This document shows, piece after piece, positions 1 through 9,218 of a stretch of DNA of 64,000 bases. Each line of letters starts with the position of its first letter. Position 1 is the stretch's first letter. The notes under the pieces were generated by a model. That model saw only the letters and a program-made list of their open reading frames with translations. It was not told where the DNA came from and made no database searches. The position numbers and the translations under genes were made by a program. The stretch spans positions 232,448-296,447 of the forward strand of contig NZ_BCMF01000001.1 in NCBI RefSeq assembly GCF_002217925.1, in the 5' to 3' direction. Source of the DNA: Secundilactobacillus mixtipabuli (GTDB taxonomy: Bacteria > Bacillota > Bacilli > Lactobacillales > Lactobacillaceae).

Positions 1-681
1 ACCTTGGCCTACCTATCCCAACACGATCAGCAGGCACTAGTTGATTATGGGATTAAGTTTGACGTGGACTTCCGTTCAGACGTTGAAGTTGCACAAGCCC
101 CGGATCAAATTCCAAATGATATCCTCTACCGTCATTTACCCGTCTTTCCTGACGACAAAACGGACGCTTCCAAGTCGCAAGCGGAACTCAGTGCGGAACT
201 GAAGACACGGAAAATGAACGGTTTTGATCACATGGTGCGTGTCTATCAAAACATGGTCACTCAGCCGCAAGCTCAGGCTGCCTACCGAGCCTTTTTTGCT
301 GCCTTATTAACTAATACCAACGAAAAAGATGGCCTGCTTTTCCACTGTACGGCCGGTAAAGATCGGACAGGCATGGGGGCGACGTTCTTTCTATCAGCGT
401 TAGGTGTTCCAAAAAAGATCATCAAACAAGACTACCTATTAACGAACGACATTTTAGCTTCACTGGTTCAAAATCGGCTAATCAAAGCTAAAAACGAAGG
501 GATAACCGGCACAACTTTAGATACGATTAAAGCTCAAATGACGGTTTCCAGCGGCTATTTCGATGCTGCTATGAAAGTCATCAATGACAACTACGGCACG
601 ATGCCTCAATTTTTAAAGGACGCACTTCAATTATCAAGCGAAGACGTTAACGACTTAAAGAAACTTTACTTAACTGACTAA
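1..681 (+). CDS. Protein tyrosine phosphatase, 5' end cut by the window
   Basis: The reading frame is open from the first base, so the true start probably lies upstream; about 226 residues are visible. The signature HCTAGKDRTG is the C-x5-R phosphate-binding loop of the tyrosine/dual-specificity phosphatase family related to bacterial LipA-like and Y_phosphatase3 proteins, in which the Cys is the nucleophile and the Arg binds phosphate. The part before the loop carries the DVDFRSDVEV segment typical of this family. The gene ends 17 bases before a hydrolase gene on the same strand, so the two are probably co-transcribed. Family members act on phosphotyrosine or phosphoinositide-like substrates; the substrate here is unknown. 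Confidence 0.85.
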   Translation, partial: TLAYLSQHDQQALVDYGIKFDVDFRSDVEVAQAPDQIPNDILYRHLPVFPDDKTDASKSQAELSAELKTRKMNGFDHMVRVYQNMVTQPQAQAAYRAFFAALLTNTNEKDGLLFHCTAGKDRTGMGATFFLSALGVPKKIIKQDYLLTNDILASLVQNRLIKAKNEGITGTTLDTIKAQMTVSSGYFDAAMKVINDNYGTMPQFLKDALQLSSEDVNDLKKLYLTD

Positions 682-698
682 ATAACGGAGGTTGAAAA

Positions 699-1625
699 TT
701 GAAAAAATCAGTTACACTTGGACTCCCGCTGGCGGCAGTCGCTACTGGCGCACTGTACGTTAGCCATTATTTATTTAACATTGCGTTTAAGCGGGTCAAT
801 TATGTACCTGAAACCTCCCAGGAAAAGCAGAAATATGCTGAACAGTATTATAACTACGTCGACTGGTTCCGCAAAATTCCACAGGAGACTTGGTATTTAC
901 ACGAAAACGAACCCGATAAAAAACTGGTGGCCACGTTTATTCAGCACCCCGATCACCTAAAGAAAACGGTGATTATTTCTCACGGCTATAAGGGTAACCG
1001 TGAAACGATGGCTAATTACGCCCAAATGTTTTATAACATGGGCTTCAACGTTTTATTGCCTGACGATCGCGCCCACGGGGAAAGTGCCGGTCAATTTATC
1101 AACTTTGGCTGGTTAGACCGGCTCGATTATCTGACTTGGATCAATAAGCTGATCAACCTGAAAGGTGAAGACGAAAAAATTCTGCTTTTCGGTGTCAGCA
1201 TGGGCGGCGCCACCATGGAAATGCTGTCTGGCGAAAATTTACCTACCCAAGTCAAAGCAATCATCGCAGATTGCGGCTACTCAAGCATTAAAGAGGAATT
1301 AACTTATCTGTTAAAAGAACAGTATCATTTACCTGAATATCCGGTTGAACCCCTGGTCAGCACGATTAATCGGCGCCGTTTAGGCTTTTACCTTGGTGAT
1401 GTTTCATCAAAGGAACAGCTGAAAAAGAATCGCCGGCCGATCCTATTTATCCATGGGGGTAAAGATAAATATGTTCCCGTCAAAATGGCTTACGAAAACT
1501 ATCGCGCCACTAAAGCGCCTAAGCAGCTTTGGATCGTTAAGAATGCCACTCATGCCGAAAGTTTCTGGTACAACCCAACCGCCTACCAGGCACGGGTTGC
1601 CGCCTTTTTGAAAACCTATTTCTAA
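699..1625 (+). CDS. Membrane-anchored alpha/beta hydrolase
   Basis: A 308-residue serine hydrolase of the alpha/beta fold. The nucleophile elbow GVSMGG and the late His in NATHAESFW fit a Ser-Asp-His triad. The first ~25 residues are hydrophobic and probably form a membrane anchor, as in YqkD-like cell-envelope hydrolases. Start: TTG at 699, chosen because CGGAGG ends 7 bases upstream. It follows the phosphatase gene closely and is probably in the same transcript. Substrate not predictable; esterase or peptidase-like activity is the family norm. Confidence 0.85.
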   Translation: MKKSVTLGLPLAAVATGALYVSHYLFNIAFKRVNYVPETSQEKQKYAEQYYNYVDWFRKIPQETWYLHENEPDKKLVATFIQHPDHLKKTVIISHGYKGNRETMANYAQMFYNMGFNVLLPDDRAHGESAGQFINFGWLDRLDYLTWINKLINLKGEDEKILLFGVSMGGATMEMLSGENLPTQVKAIIADCGYSSIKEELTYLLKEQYHLPEYPVEPLVSTINRRRLGFYLGDVSSKEQLKKNRRPILFIHGGKDKYVPVKMAYENYRATKAPKQLWIVKNATHAESFWYNPTAYQARVAAFLKTYF

Positions 1626-1709
1626 CGGTCAAAAAACTTCATGAATATCCTGCATGATTTTCACAAATTTATCACATTTGCTTGGTATATTTATATCATA
1701 GCAAAGGCA

Positions 1710-1906
1710 ACAAGCTATACCTCTTAACAATAAGAGGGTACACTTCCTTGTTTCATCGGTTTCTCCCCCTAGAAACTGATTGCATGTGGGACCCATCCTC
1801 CTCCCCTAGAAAACGGGTCCCATGCTCCTCTATTTCCAATTCCCCCCTTAAATTGGAAATTAATCCCTATAAAAAAACCAAACTCCAACGAGTTTGGTTT
1901 TTTTAT
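1710..1906 (+). ncRNA. Candidate C-rich-loop small RNA with terminator
   Basis: Four consecutive hairpins followed by a strong intrinsic terminator, with no credible ORF. Hairpin A 1718-1740 (CTCTTA/TAAGAG); hairpin B 1755-1780 (10 bp stem, loop with CCCCC); hairpin C 1782-1825 (GGGACCC/GGGTCCC, long loop containing CCTCCTCCCC); hairpin D 1832-1860 (ATTTCCAATT/AATTGGAAAT, loop with six C); terminator 1871-1906 (AAACTC/GAGTTT then a T run). Three loops display runs of C that could pair with Shine-Dalgarno sequences, as known for LhrC, csRNA and RsaE-type regulators in Firmicutes. The 5' end and promoter are not clear. It could instead be the structured 3' UTR of the hydrolase gene ending at 1625. 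Confidence 0.6.
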
Positions 1907-1968
1907 TGTGGTTATTTCTACAATGGGTTACTATGTGGGAGCTTTTTTACATAGCCGAATTGGGTTAC

Positions 1969-2065
1969 ACCAGGCAGACAGCTGCATGTAAAGGGCTTTA
2001 GCCATAAATCCAAGACCGGGATTTTTGGCTAAAGCCCCTTACACTCCGCTATCTAAGCGCCTGGT
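1969..2065. repeat. Long imperfect palindrome after purB
   Basis: ACCAGGC (1969-1975) pairs with GCCTGGT (2059-2065). Inside, AGACAGC faces GCTATCT, and TAAAGGGCTTTAGCC faces GGCTAAAGCCCCTTA, giving a hairpin of almost 100 bases. It begins a few bases after the purB stop on the minus strand. It may act as a purB terminator or 3' stabiliser, but no clear T run follows on either strand. Confidence 0.6.
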
Positions 2066-2073
2066 TTCGCACC

Positions 2074-3369
2074 TTAGTTTAATCCAATCCTCTCAAAAAT
2101 CTCCCCCACTCTGCGGATATGGTAATGATAATCAAACGCATCATTGATATCCTCTTCTGATAAATGTGACATGATAGTTTCGTTGCCTTCCACCAGTGGA
2201 CGGAACTGGAGGCCTTCATCCCAGGCCTTTGCAGTCAGCGGCTGGACTAAATCGTAGGCCGTTTCTCTTGTTAAGCCTGCCTTGATCAGTTTCAGCATGA
2301 CCCGCTGACTGTAGATCAAGCCATAGGTTAATGTCATATTGTGCTTCATTCGTTCTGGGAAGACCGTCAGATTTTCTACAATATTGGCAAAACGGTGCAG
2401 CATATAATCCAGCGTTGCTGTGGTATCTGGTAGAATAATACGCTCTGCAGAAGAGTGTGAGATGTCGCGTTCATGCCAGAGCGCAACGTCTTCGTACGCC
2501 GTTTGCACGTGGCCACGGAGGACCCGTGCCAACCCGGTAATATTTTCTGAGCCAATTGGGTTACGCTTATGCGGCATTGCTGACGACCCCTTTTGCCCCT
2601 TATTGAAATGTTCTTCAACTTCATGGATCTCAGATCGCTGCAACGCACGAATTTCCGTTGCAAATTCTTCTAGACTCGTACCAATCAAAGCCAAGGTAGC
2701 AATGTAATTGGCGTGCAAATCACGCGGCAATACCTGACTGGTGATTTCCTGCGGTCTGATCCCTAACTTTTCGCAAACGTATTTTTCTACGAATGGCGGC
2801 ACGTTAGCAAACGTCCCCACAGCACCGCTGATCTTACCAGCTTCAACTTCATCAGCCGCTTCGTTAAACCGGTCAATATCCCGGTTAATTTCAGAATACC
2901 AGCGGGCTAACTTCAAACCAAAGGTGGTTGGCTCGGCTTGGACACCATGTGTCCGGCCAATCATCACGGTATCCTTATATTTTAATGCCTGTTTTTTGAC
3001 AACTTCTTTTAAGTGCAGCAAATCCTGCCGTAACAGTTCGTTGGCTTGTTTCAGACGGTAACCCTGCGCTGTATCCACAACGTCAGTGCTGGTCATGCCA
3101 TAATGAATCCACTTGCGTTCCTCACCCAATGACTCAGAAACATCACGGGTAAACGCCACAACATCATGATGAGTAACAGCTTCGATTTCAGTAATTCGAT
3201 CCTCATTAAAAGTTGCCTTCGCGTTGATCTTGTCAACGTCTTCTTGAGGGACGACCCCTAATTGAGCCCACGCTTCATCCACCGCAATTTCGACTTCCAG
3301 CCAAGATTGATACTGGTTATGAAGCGACCAAATTTTCGCCATTTCTGGGCGTGTATATCTTTCGAGCAT
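2074..3369 (-). CDS. purB: Adenylosuccinate lyase
   Basis: 431 residues, the usual length. PurB splits adenylosuccinate to AMP plus fumarate, and SAICAR to AICAR plus fumarate, in purine synthesis. The family signature GSSAMPHKRNP (fumarase/aspartase superfamily flexible loop with catalytic Ser) is present, as are the TSTDVVDTA and GRTHGVQAEP segments with the catalytic His residues. Start ATG 3369 gives the standard N-terminus MLERYTRPEM and has GAGG six bases upstream; an ATG 12 bases further upstream is less likely. It is divergent from purA, with shared PurBox-like sites between them, so both genes of the IMP-to-AMP branch are probably controlled together. Confidence 0.97.
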   Translation of the reverse strand: MLERYTRPEMAKIWSLHNQYQSWLEVEIAVDEAWAQLGVVPQEDVDKINAKATFNEDRITEIEAVTHHDVVAFTRDVSESLGEERKWIHYGMTSTDVVDTAQGYRLKQANELLRQDLLHLKEVVKKQALKYKDTVMIGRTHGVQAEPTTFGLKLARWYSEINRDIDRFNEAADEVEAGKISGAVGTFANVPPFVEKYVCEKLGIRPQEITSQVLPRDLHANYIATLALIGTSLEEFATEIRALQRSEIHEVEEHFNKGQKGSSAMPHKRNPIGSENITGLARVLRGHVQTAYEDVALWHERDISHSSAERIILPDTTATLDYMLHRFANIVENLTVFPERMKHNMTLTYGLIYSQRVMLKLIKAGLTRETAYDLVQPLTAKAWDEGLQFRPLVEGNETIMSHLSEEDINDAFDYHYHIRRVGEIFERIGLN

Positions 3370-3398
3370 TGTAATCCTCATTTCTGCTTGATTTCATT

Positions 3399-3414
3399 AA
3401 AAGACGAACATTAA
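3399..3414 (+). promoter_or_regulatory. PurBox-like site upstream of purB
   Basis: AAAGACGAACATTAAT resembles the Gram-positive PurR PurBox core CGAAC-N-WTA. It lies about 30 bases upstream of the purB start codon in the divergent purB/purA intergenic region. The assignment is by resemblance to the Firmicute consensus. Confidence 0.5.
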
Positions 3415-3540
3415 TTGAAATTCATAGCTGAATTTCCACTAAAATAATAACATAATCTTTGTGACTTTGCATAACTTAATTTACTGTTATTTAAAGTCTT
3501 TCTATTAATAGCTTATTTATTTTAGCCGTTATTCCTATAA

Positions 3541-3585
3541 CCATGAACGATAATTGCTTAAAAGAAAATATTATTCGTGTTTTTA
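3541..3585 (+). promoter_or_regulatory. Inverted pair of PurBox-like sites upstream of purA
   Basis: CCATGAACGATAAT (3541-3554) and, inverted, ATTATTCGTGTTTTT (3570-3584; reads AAACACGAATAAT on the other strand). The pair abuts the purA -35 box, the usual place for PurR control of purine genes in Firmicutes. The individual boxes are imperfect. Confidence 0.5.
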
Positions 3586-3586
3586 C

Positions 3587-3615
3587 TTGATTTTCCGCAA
3601 TTAAGTTGGTAATAT
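3587..3615 (+). promoter_or_regulatory. purA promoter
   Basis: TTGATT (3587-3592), 17 bp spacer, TAATAT (3610-3615). The expected start near 3622 leaves a leader of about 55 bases before purA. Confidence 0.6.
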
Positions 3616-3677
3616 ATGAATTGCTGGGTTGTTCGCGTTTATATCAGCTCAGCAATAATCAGATATGGGGTGTTCTA

Positions 3678-4985
3678 ATGTCATCTATAGTAGTAGTAGG
3701 GAGCCAATGGGGCGACGAAGGTAAGGGTAAGATTACCGACTTTCTTAGCAAACAGGCCGATGTCGTCGCACGTTATCAAGGTGGCGACAACGCTGGCCAT
3801 ACCATTGTCTTCAAAGGTGAAACTTACAAGTTACACTTAATTCCATCTGGGATCTTCTACTCAGACAAGTTAAGTGTCATTGGTAACGGTGTTGTGCTTA
3901 ACCCGAAATCATTGGTTGAAGAACTCCATTACCTGCACGATCGCAACGTTTCTACGGATAATCTGCGAATTTCAAATCGGGCACACGTTATTCTGCCCTA
4001 CCACATCCTCATTGATCAATTACAAGAAGCCGCTAAGACAGCCAAGATTGGTACGACTAACAAGGGTATCGGTCCTGCTTATATGGATAAAGCTGAACGA
4101 ATTGGTATCCGGGTAGCTGATTTACTGGAAAAAGATACGTTTGAAGAAAAGTTACGTCAAAACCTCGAAGAAAAAAACGAAATGATCACGAAACTTTATG
4201 ATCACGAACCACTAAAATTTGAAGATATCTACGAACCTTACTATGAGTATGGCCAAGAAATCAAACGCTATGTCACTGATACATCAGTAGTCATCAATGA
4301 TGCTATCGATGCCGGCAAGCACGTTTTATTTGAAGGCGCGCAAGGTGTCATGCTGGATATCGACCACGGAACTTACCCATTCGTTACAAGTTCTAGCCCC
4401 GTTGCCGGTGGCGTCACGATTGGTAACGGCGTCGGTCCTTCTAAGATCGACGAAGTCGTTGGTGCCTGCAAAGCCTACACTTCCCGTGTTGGTGATGGCC
4501 CATTCCCAACTGAACTCAACAACGAAACTGGCGACTTCATCCGTGAAGCCGGCCACGAATATGGAACCGTCACGAAGCGTCCCCGTCGAATCGGCTGGTT
4601 CGATTCCGTTGTCATGCGCCATGCTAAACGTGTTTCCGGTTTAACTCACCTGTCACTCAACTGTTTAGACGTGCTCACCGGGCTGAAAACGTTAAAGATC
4701 GCCACGGCCTACGAACTTGATGGCGAAACGATTTACCATTATCCAGCTAGTCTGAAAGAACTCAAAAACAGCCAACCGATTTATGAAGAACTCCCTGGTT
4801 GGGACGAAGACATTACTGGTGTTAAGAAGTTCGAAGACTTACCCATTAATGCTCAAAATTACGTTAAACGTCTAGCTGAGTTGGTCGGTGTTGATATCGC
4901 CACTTTCTCAGTTGGCCCTGACCGGACCCAAACCAACGTTTTAATCGACGCTTGGCGAGATACTGATACACCCGTTAAAGAATAA
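3678..4985 (+). CDS. purA: Adenylosuccinate synthetase
   Basis: Catalyses GTP-dependent formation of adenylosuccinate from IMP and aspartate. The N-terminal [12 protein letters not shown]-loop with catalytic Asp and Lys is diagnostic, followed by QGGDNAGHT (catalytic His), [17 protein letters not shown] and [11 protein letters not shown]. Start ATG 3678 was chosen because it gives the standard [13 protein letters not shown]-terminus with GGGGTG upstream; an upstream in-frame ATG at 3606 would lie inside the promoter. 435 residues, normal length. guaC follows 12 bases later in the same operon. Confidence 0.97.
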   Translation: MSSIVVVGSQWGDEGKGKITDFLSKQADVVARYQGGDNAGHTIVFKGETYKLHLIPSGIFYSDKLSVIGNGVVLNPKSLVEELHYLHDRNVSTDNLRISNRAHVILPYHILIDQLQEAAKTAKIGTTNKGIGPAYMDKAERIGIRVADLLEKDTFEEKLRQNLEEKNEMITKLYDHEPLKFEDIYEPYYEYGQEIKRYVTDTSVVINDAIDAGKHVLFEGAQGVMLDIDHGTYPFVTSSSPVAGGVTIGNGVGPSKIDEVVGACKAYTSRVGDGPFPTELNNETGDFIREAGHEYGTVTKRPRRIGWFDSVVMRHAKRVSGLTHLSLNCLDVLTGLKTLKIATAYELDGETIYHYPASLKELKNSQPIYEELPGWDEDITGVKKFEDLPINAQNYVKRLAELVGVDIATFSVGPDRTQTNVLIDAWRDTDTPVKE

Positions 4986-4997
4986 GGAGACATGTAA

Positions 4998-5984
4998 ATG
5001 ATGAACCCAGAAGTATTTGACTACGAAGACATTCAACTGATCCCAAATAAATGTATTATTGAGAGCCGATCCGAAGCCGATACTTCAGTCAAATTCGGCC
5101 CACGGACATTTAAGATCCCGGTAGTTCCTGCAAACATGGAAACCGTGATCAATGATGACCTGGCTGTTTGGCTAGCCCAAAACGATTATTTCTATATCAT
5201 GCATCGCTTCCAGCCGGAAAAGCGGCACGATTTCGTTAAAATGATGCACGGTAAAGATTTGTTTGCCTCAATCAGTGTCGGCGTGAAGCAGGAAGAGCTT
5301 GATTTCATTCAAGAATTAGCAGCCGCAAACGACGTCCCAGAGTACATTACGATTGATATCGCTCACGGCCACTCCAACTCCGTGATTCGAATGATTCAGC
5401 ACATCAAGAAATACCTGCCCGATAGTTTCGTTATTGCGGGTAATGTTGGCACTCCCGAAGCCGTCCGCGAGCTGGAAAACGCCGGTGCCGATGCCACCAA
5501 AGTTGGCATTGGTCCAGGTAAGGCCTGCATCACGAAACTAAAAACCGGTTTTGGTACCGGTGGCTGGCAGTTAGCCGCTCTTCGGCTTTGCTCCAAAGCT
5601 GCTAGCAAGCCCCTCATCGCTGATGGCGGAATCCGCTACAACGGTGACATTGCTAAGTCGATTCGCTTCGGTGCCAGCATGGTTATGATTGGGTCATTGA
5701 TGGCTGGTCATCAGCAATCCCCTGGTACCATGATCAAGATCGATGGTAAAACCTACAAACAATACTGGGGTTCTGCATCAGAAACCCAAAAGGGCGCTTA
5801 CCGGAACGTTGAAGGCAAGCAAATGCTTGTGCCATACCGCGGTGATATTGCGGATACTTTGGCAGAAATGCAAGAAGACCTGCAAAGTTCAATTTCTTAC
5901 GCTGGCGGTAATAAACTGATGGACATCCGTTTAGTGAACTATATGGTGGTTAAGAATTCCGTCATGAATGGCGATTCTTACTAA
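4998..5984 (+). CDS. guaC: GMP reductase
   Basis: NADPH-dependent reductive deamination of GMP to IMP, returning guanine nucleotides to the adenine branch. IMPDH/GMPR family barrel; the catalytic loop [15 protein letters not shown] contains the active-site Cys, and [16 protein letters not shown] and DGGIRYNGD are phosphate-binding segments. At 328 residues and without CBS domains it matches GuaC type 2 rather than IMP dehydrogenase. AAGGAGA precedes ATG 4998. Its place after purA means IMP made here can be used directly for AMP synthesis. Confidence 0.93.
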   Translation: MMNPEVFDYEDIQLIPNKCIIESRSEADTSVKFGPRTFKIPVVPANMETVINDDLAVWLAQNDYFYIMHRFQPEKRHDFVKMMHGKDLFASISVGVKQEELDFIQELAAANDVPEYITIDIAHGHSNSVIRMIQHIKKYLPDSFVIAGNVGTPEAVRELENAGADATKVGIGPGKACITKLKTGFGTGGWQLAALRLCSKAASKPLIADGGIRYNGDIAKSIRFGASMVMIGSLMAGHQQSPGTMIKIDGKTYKQYWGSASETQKGAYRNVEGKQMLVPYRGDIADTLAEMQEDLQSSISYAGGNKLMDIRLVNYMVVKNSVMNGDSY

Positions 5985-5990
5985 ATTAAC

Positions 5991-6032
5991 AAAAAATGGT
6001 CAACGATTATTTCAAATCGTTGACCATTTTTT
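5991..6032 (+). terminator. Terminator after guaC
   Basis: AATGGTCAACGATT pairs with AATCGTTGACCATT and is followed by T residues; it ends the purA-guaC transcript. Confidence 0.9.
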
Positions 6033-6151
6033 AATTGTCCCGCAAAAGCTAAAGCCATCATAATAGCATTATCCCTCACCGTTGGTTATAATCAGCGTGA
6101 TTGATGAACAATACCATACAGCTGCTAAAGCAATTGAAAGGCGGTGGGCAC

Positions 6152-6541
6152 ATGCCACTAATGAAAATTGATATGCTAAAGGGTCGCAAAGAGTCCGAGA
6201 TCAAACAAATTCTCGATATTTCCTATCGGGTCATGCTGGATGCCTTTGGCGCACCTGAAGGTGACCGTTATCAGGTCGTTACCCAACATGAACCCTATGA
6301 AATGCAAATCTTGGATACTGGGCTGGGATTCACCCGAACGGAAAAAGTCTTAGTTTTTAGTTTGACCACACGTCCCAGAACTCGAGAACAAAAGGAAACT
6401 TTCTACCGTAACTTAGTGCAGGAGCTCTCGGATCAAATCGGCACTCGACCAGAAGACGTCATGATCAACTTAACGGTAAATTCAGATGATGACTGGAGTT
6501 TTGGTGACGGTAAAGCTCAGTTTTTAACTGGCGAACTGTAG
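6152..6541 (+). CDS. Tautomerase family protein
   Basis: 129 residues of the 4-oxalocrotonate tautomerase/MIF superfamily, tautomerase_2-like. Start ATG 6152 is chosen because it is followed at once by Pro (MPLMKIDMLKGR), the catalytic N-terminal proline of the family after Met removal, and AAGGCGGTGGG lies upstream. An in-frame ATG at 6101 would bury the proline and destroy this feature. Substrate unknown. It is a single gene with its own terminator downstream. Confidence 0.85.
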   Translation: MPLMKIDMLKGRKESEIKQILDISYRVMLDAFGAPEGDRYQVVTQHEPYEMQILDTGLGFTRTEKVLVFSLTTRPRTREQKETFYRNLVQELSDQIGTRPEDVMINLTVNSDDDWSFGDGKAQFLTGEL

Positions 6542-6561
6542 AATAGTTGTCATTAAACAGC

Positions 6562-6602
6562 AATAAGCCCTATTCCGACGTGCGGTCAGAATAGGGCTTA
6601 TT
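6562..6602. terminator. Bidirectional terminator
   Basis: AATAAGCCCTATTC pairs with GAATAGGGCTTATT between two convergent genes. Confidence 0.85.
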
Positions 6603-6603
6603 G

Positions 6604-7238
6604 TTAATGGTGATACGTCGCCACCACCAGCTGATTGTTTCTAAACTCCGCCAGATAAACGTCTTTAATTCGGTCAACGCCTTGACGTCTGAGTGCTTCT
6701 TCAAGCCATTCCTGATCCTTTTCCATCAGGTCAAGCACATCCGGATCGACCGTTCCATCGGTGATCACAGGGAATTTAATATTGGCATCCCCCTGGTTCA
6801 CAATCGTTAATTGCCCACCTTGCTCCAGCACTGCCCGCTTAACCATGGCAATGTCCGCTACACCGGCCATCCGCAGTTTCAGCGCCACTTCCTTGGCCGA
6901 TAAATTAGCTCGCAAACAGTTGTCCACTAATATTTCACCATTTCGAACCACCGTTACTGGCTCACCGTTCAGAAATTTTTGCATCATCTGACTATGAATC
7001 GTGATGTAGCGCATGATTAAAATCAGCAGCGACCAAATCAGTAAAATGATGATGAACTGAATCAGCGTGATGCTCGGATTGTAGAGCACCCCCCAACAAT
7101 GCCACCTAATACATAGTTTTGAATCTGATCCATGGCAGAAGTTGGCGCTAAATTACTCTTCCCCGTCAGGTTAATCAAAACGGTAATAAACAAAAAACCA
7201 ATCACTAACTTAATTAAGATGTCACTATATGCAAACAT
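6604..7238 (-). pseudogene. DUF421 (YetF-like) membrane protein, frameshifted
   Basis: Two reading frames join to one DUF421 protein of about 211 residues. ATG 7238 gives MFAYSDILIKLVIGF... up to GGIVGG; the other frame continues VLYNPSITLIQF... to the stop at 6604. The break is in a run of six G on the coding strand (7089-7094); seven G would restore GGIVGGVLYNP. The start overlaps the stop of the DUF3290 gene by one base (TAATG), the coupling usual for this gene pair. DUF421 proteins have an N-terminal membrane part and a soluble C-terminal domain of unknown role. The cause may be a sequencing error, a real loss, or a slippage switch. Confidence 0.8.
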
Positions 7239-7699
7239 TAGTATCCCCCTACTACTTTAAGCTTTGTTTTCGTCAATTGGACGTTAATCTTTTCGGTAAT
7301 AAACCCGGACTGGTCATCGTTATAAAGTACCCGATAATAGCGATGCTGCCGGCTGTCACGGATCAACATTTGGTCACTGGCCGTCGTCGTATTTGTTTGA
7401 AGATCTCTAGGTGAAACCCCGTTTTGTTTTGCGATTCGTTGCAAAATACCGACAACGTTACTGCTGTTGTGCTTATTATTTTGCAGGATTGAAAAATTTT
7501 GGAATTGAAAACCAATCAGCAATAAACTTCCCGTTAGAAAAATGACCAGCAGATCCCGATATTTAACTGAAGTTCGATTGCGGAAATACTTTAAAAACAC
7601 CACCGCTGCAGCAATTAGCAACACTGTCAGGATGGCTAAGCGCAGATAGCTCGTCGTAAAATTTTGATTCTTTAAATAGGAATACGTGTAAAACGTCAA
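7238..7699 (-). CDS. DUF3290 family membrane protein
   Basis: 153 residues with an N-terminal membrane segment, a second hydrophobic segment (LLVIFLTGSLLLIGF) and a soluble tail. DUF3290 genes are commonly followed by DUF421 genes in lactobacilli and other Firmicutes, and here the stop codon overlaps the next start by one base. Function not established in the family. The pair forms one minus-strand operon. Confidence 0.8.
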   Translation of the reverse strand: MTFYTYSYLKNQNFTTSYLRLAILTVLLIAAAVVFLKYFRNRTSVKYRDLLVIFLTGSLLLIGFQFQNFSILQNNKHNSSNVVGILQRIAKQNGVSPRDLQTNTTTASDQMLIRDSRQHRYYRVLYNDDQSGFITEKINVQLTKTKLKVVGGY

Positions 7700-7750
7700 G
7701 TTGCAGTCCCTCCTTGCATACAGCCAAATTAATAGTTAAATTTTAACACC

Positions 7751-7803
7751 AAAAAGACGTTTGGCCAGATTCCAAAAAGAATCTACCCAAACGCCGTACT
7801 TTT
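7751..7803 (-). terminator. Terminator after the nhaC-type gene
   Basis: On the minus strand GGCGTTTGG ... CCAAACGTC with an inner AGATTC/GAATCT stem, followed by T residues. Confidence 0.8.
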
Positions 7804-7823
7804 AAAAGTTCAATTTAACCCTC

Positions 7824-9218
7824 TTACCCTTCGACAGGCGTCTGGGGTAACTTCTTTAACCCGATGCCCGTGTAACCACTTAAAATTGAAAAGACGGGTG
7901 ACAAAAGACTGAAGAAACAAAACGGTAGAAAGGCCAGTGTGCTAACGCCCAAAGTACCAGCCGCAAAGGAACTGGCCACACCCCAGGGAACCAAGTAATT
8001 GATAACGGTCCCGCCATCTTCCAGTACCCGGCTTAAAGCCAGATTATCTAAGCCATGATCATTGAACGGCTTCTTAAAGGCTTTCCCTGGTAAAATCGTC
8101 GACAAGTACTGTTCACCAACGAATAAATTCACCGCAATGCCGGCAAAAATCCCTGCTGTTACCAGATCACCATTACGATGCAGCCGATCGACCAGTGGTT
8201 TCATCGCAATTTGAATCAAATCAAATTTCATCAGTAAGCCACCTAGCGAGAGGGTCATAAAAATCAACGAAACGGTGCCCATCATGGACGAAATGCCGCC
8301 CCGGCTCAGCAAAGCATCCACCGCTTGATTACCCGTGTGAGAAACAAAACCCGTTTCCATCATTTTAACGAGTGCTGGAACTCTAGTTGTCGGATCTTCA
8401 ATAAAGATCATCCCTACCGCCACGGCGATATTGATCAATAACGTCCCAATGGCCGGTATTTTCATAAACGCACAGACGAACATGAGCAAAATCGGCAATG
8501 CTGCCCACCATGTAATCTCATAATGACCGCTGAGTACTTGGACCGTTGAGGATACTTTAGTCAGCGTATCACTACTGGTCGTACCGTGACCAAGAATGGC
8601 GTACAGAATTAATGAGACTAAGAAGGCCGGAATCGTCGACCACATTAAGTTCTTGATATGCTTAAATAAATCGGCATCCGCGATTGCTGAAGCCAGATTG
8701 GTTGAGTCAGAAAGCGGTGATGTTTTATCGCCAAAAATTGCGCCAGAAATAATTGCACCAGCCACTAAAGCAGGGTTTAAACTCATGGTCATTCCCATAC
8801 CAAACAGTGCAATCCCAACGGTGGAAATCGTGGTAAACGCACTCCCAATCGAAGTCCCAATCAGGGCACAGACGATAAAGACGGAAGGCACGAACCAGCG
8901 AACACTTAGCATGTGGAAACCAGCTACCATTAAGGATGGAATAATCCCAGCAGCAATCCAAACACTAATCAATACACCAATCAAAATAAAAATAAAGATT
9001 GGCACGATCCCTGTCGATACCCCATCCGTAATCCCTTTATGAATGTCATTCCAGTTAAAATGCCGCAACCGCGCCCAAAGGATCACCAGCGCAATCACAA
9101 CCAGCACGGGAATTTGCGGACTGATTCGAAAGCCAATGACGCCTACCCCCATCACAACTAACATCATTAATAAAACGGCGATTGCTTCGCCAAATTTAAT
9201 GTTCGACCGTTTTTCCAT
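7824..9218 (-). CDS. NhaC family antiporter, probably an amino-acid transporter
   Basis: 464 residues with about a dozen membrane segments, of the Na+/H+ antiporter NhaC superfamily (segment GAIISGAIFGDKTSPLSDSTNLAS). NhaC-type carriers in Firmicutes behind T-boxes have been inferred to move amino acids such as tyrosine, lysine or methionine, so amino-acid transport is more likely here than pure sodium export. Start ATG 9218 has GAAGGGA upstream; a TTG nine bases earlier would overlap the ribosome site. The T-box leader directly upstream predicts induction when one tRNA is uncharged. Confidence 0.88.
   Translation of the reverse strand: MEKRSNIKFGEAIAVLLMMLVVMGVGVIGFRISPQIPVLVVIALVILWARLRHFNWNDIHKGITDGVSTGIVPIFIFILIGVLISVWIAAGIIPSLMVAGFHMLSVRWFVPSVFIVCALIGTSIGSAFTTISTVGIALFGMGMTMSLNPALVAGAIISGAIFGDKTSPLSDSTNLASAIADADLFKHIKNLMWSTIPAFLVSLILYAILGHGTTSSDTLTKVSSTVQVLSGHYEITWWAALPILLMFVCAFMKIPAIGTLLINIAVAVGMIFIEDPTTRVPALVKMMETGFVSHTGNQAVDALLSRGGISSMMGTVSLIFMTLSLGGLLMKFDLIQIAMKPLVDRLHRNGDLVTAGIFAGIAVNLFVGEQYLSTILPGKAFKKPFNDHGLDNLALSRVLEDGGTVINYLVPWGVASSFAAGTLGVSTLAFLPFCFFSLLSPVFSILSGYTGIGLKKLPQTPVEG

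Noticed and set aside
1682..1954. 90-residue plus-strand open frame
   Set aside because: It lies over the hairpins and terminator of the sRNA candidate and has no ribosome site.
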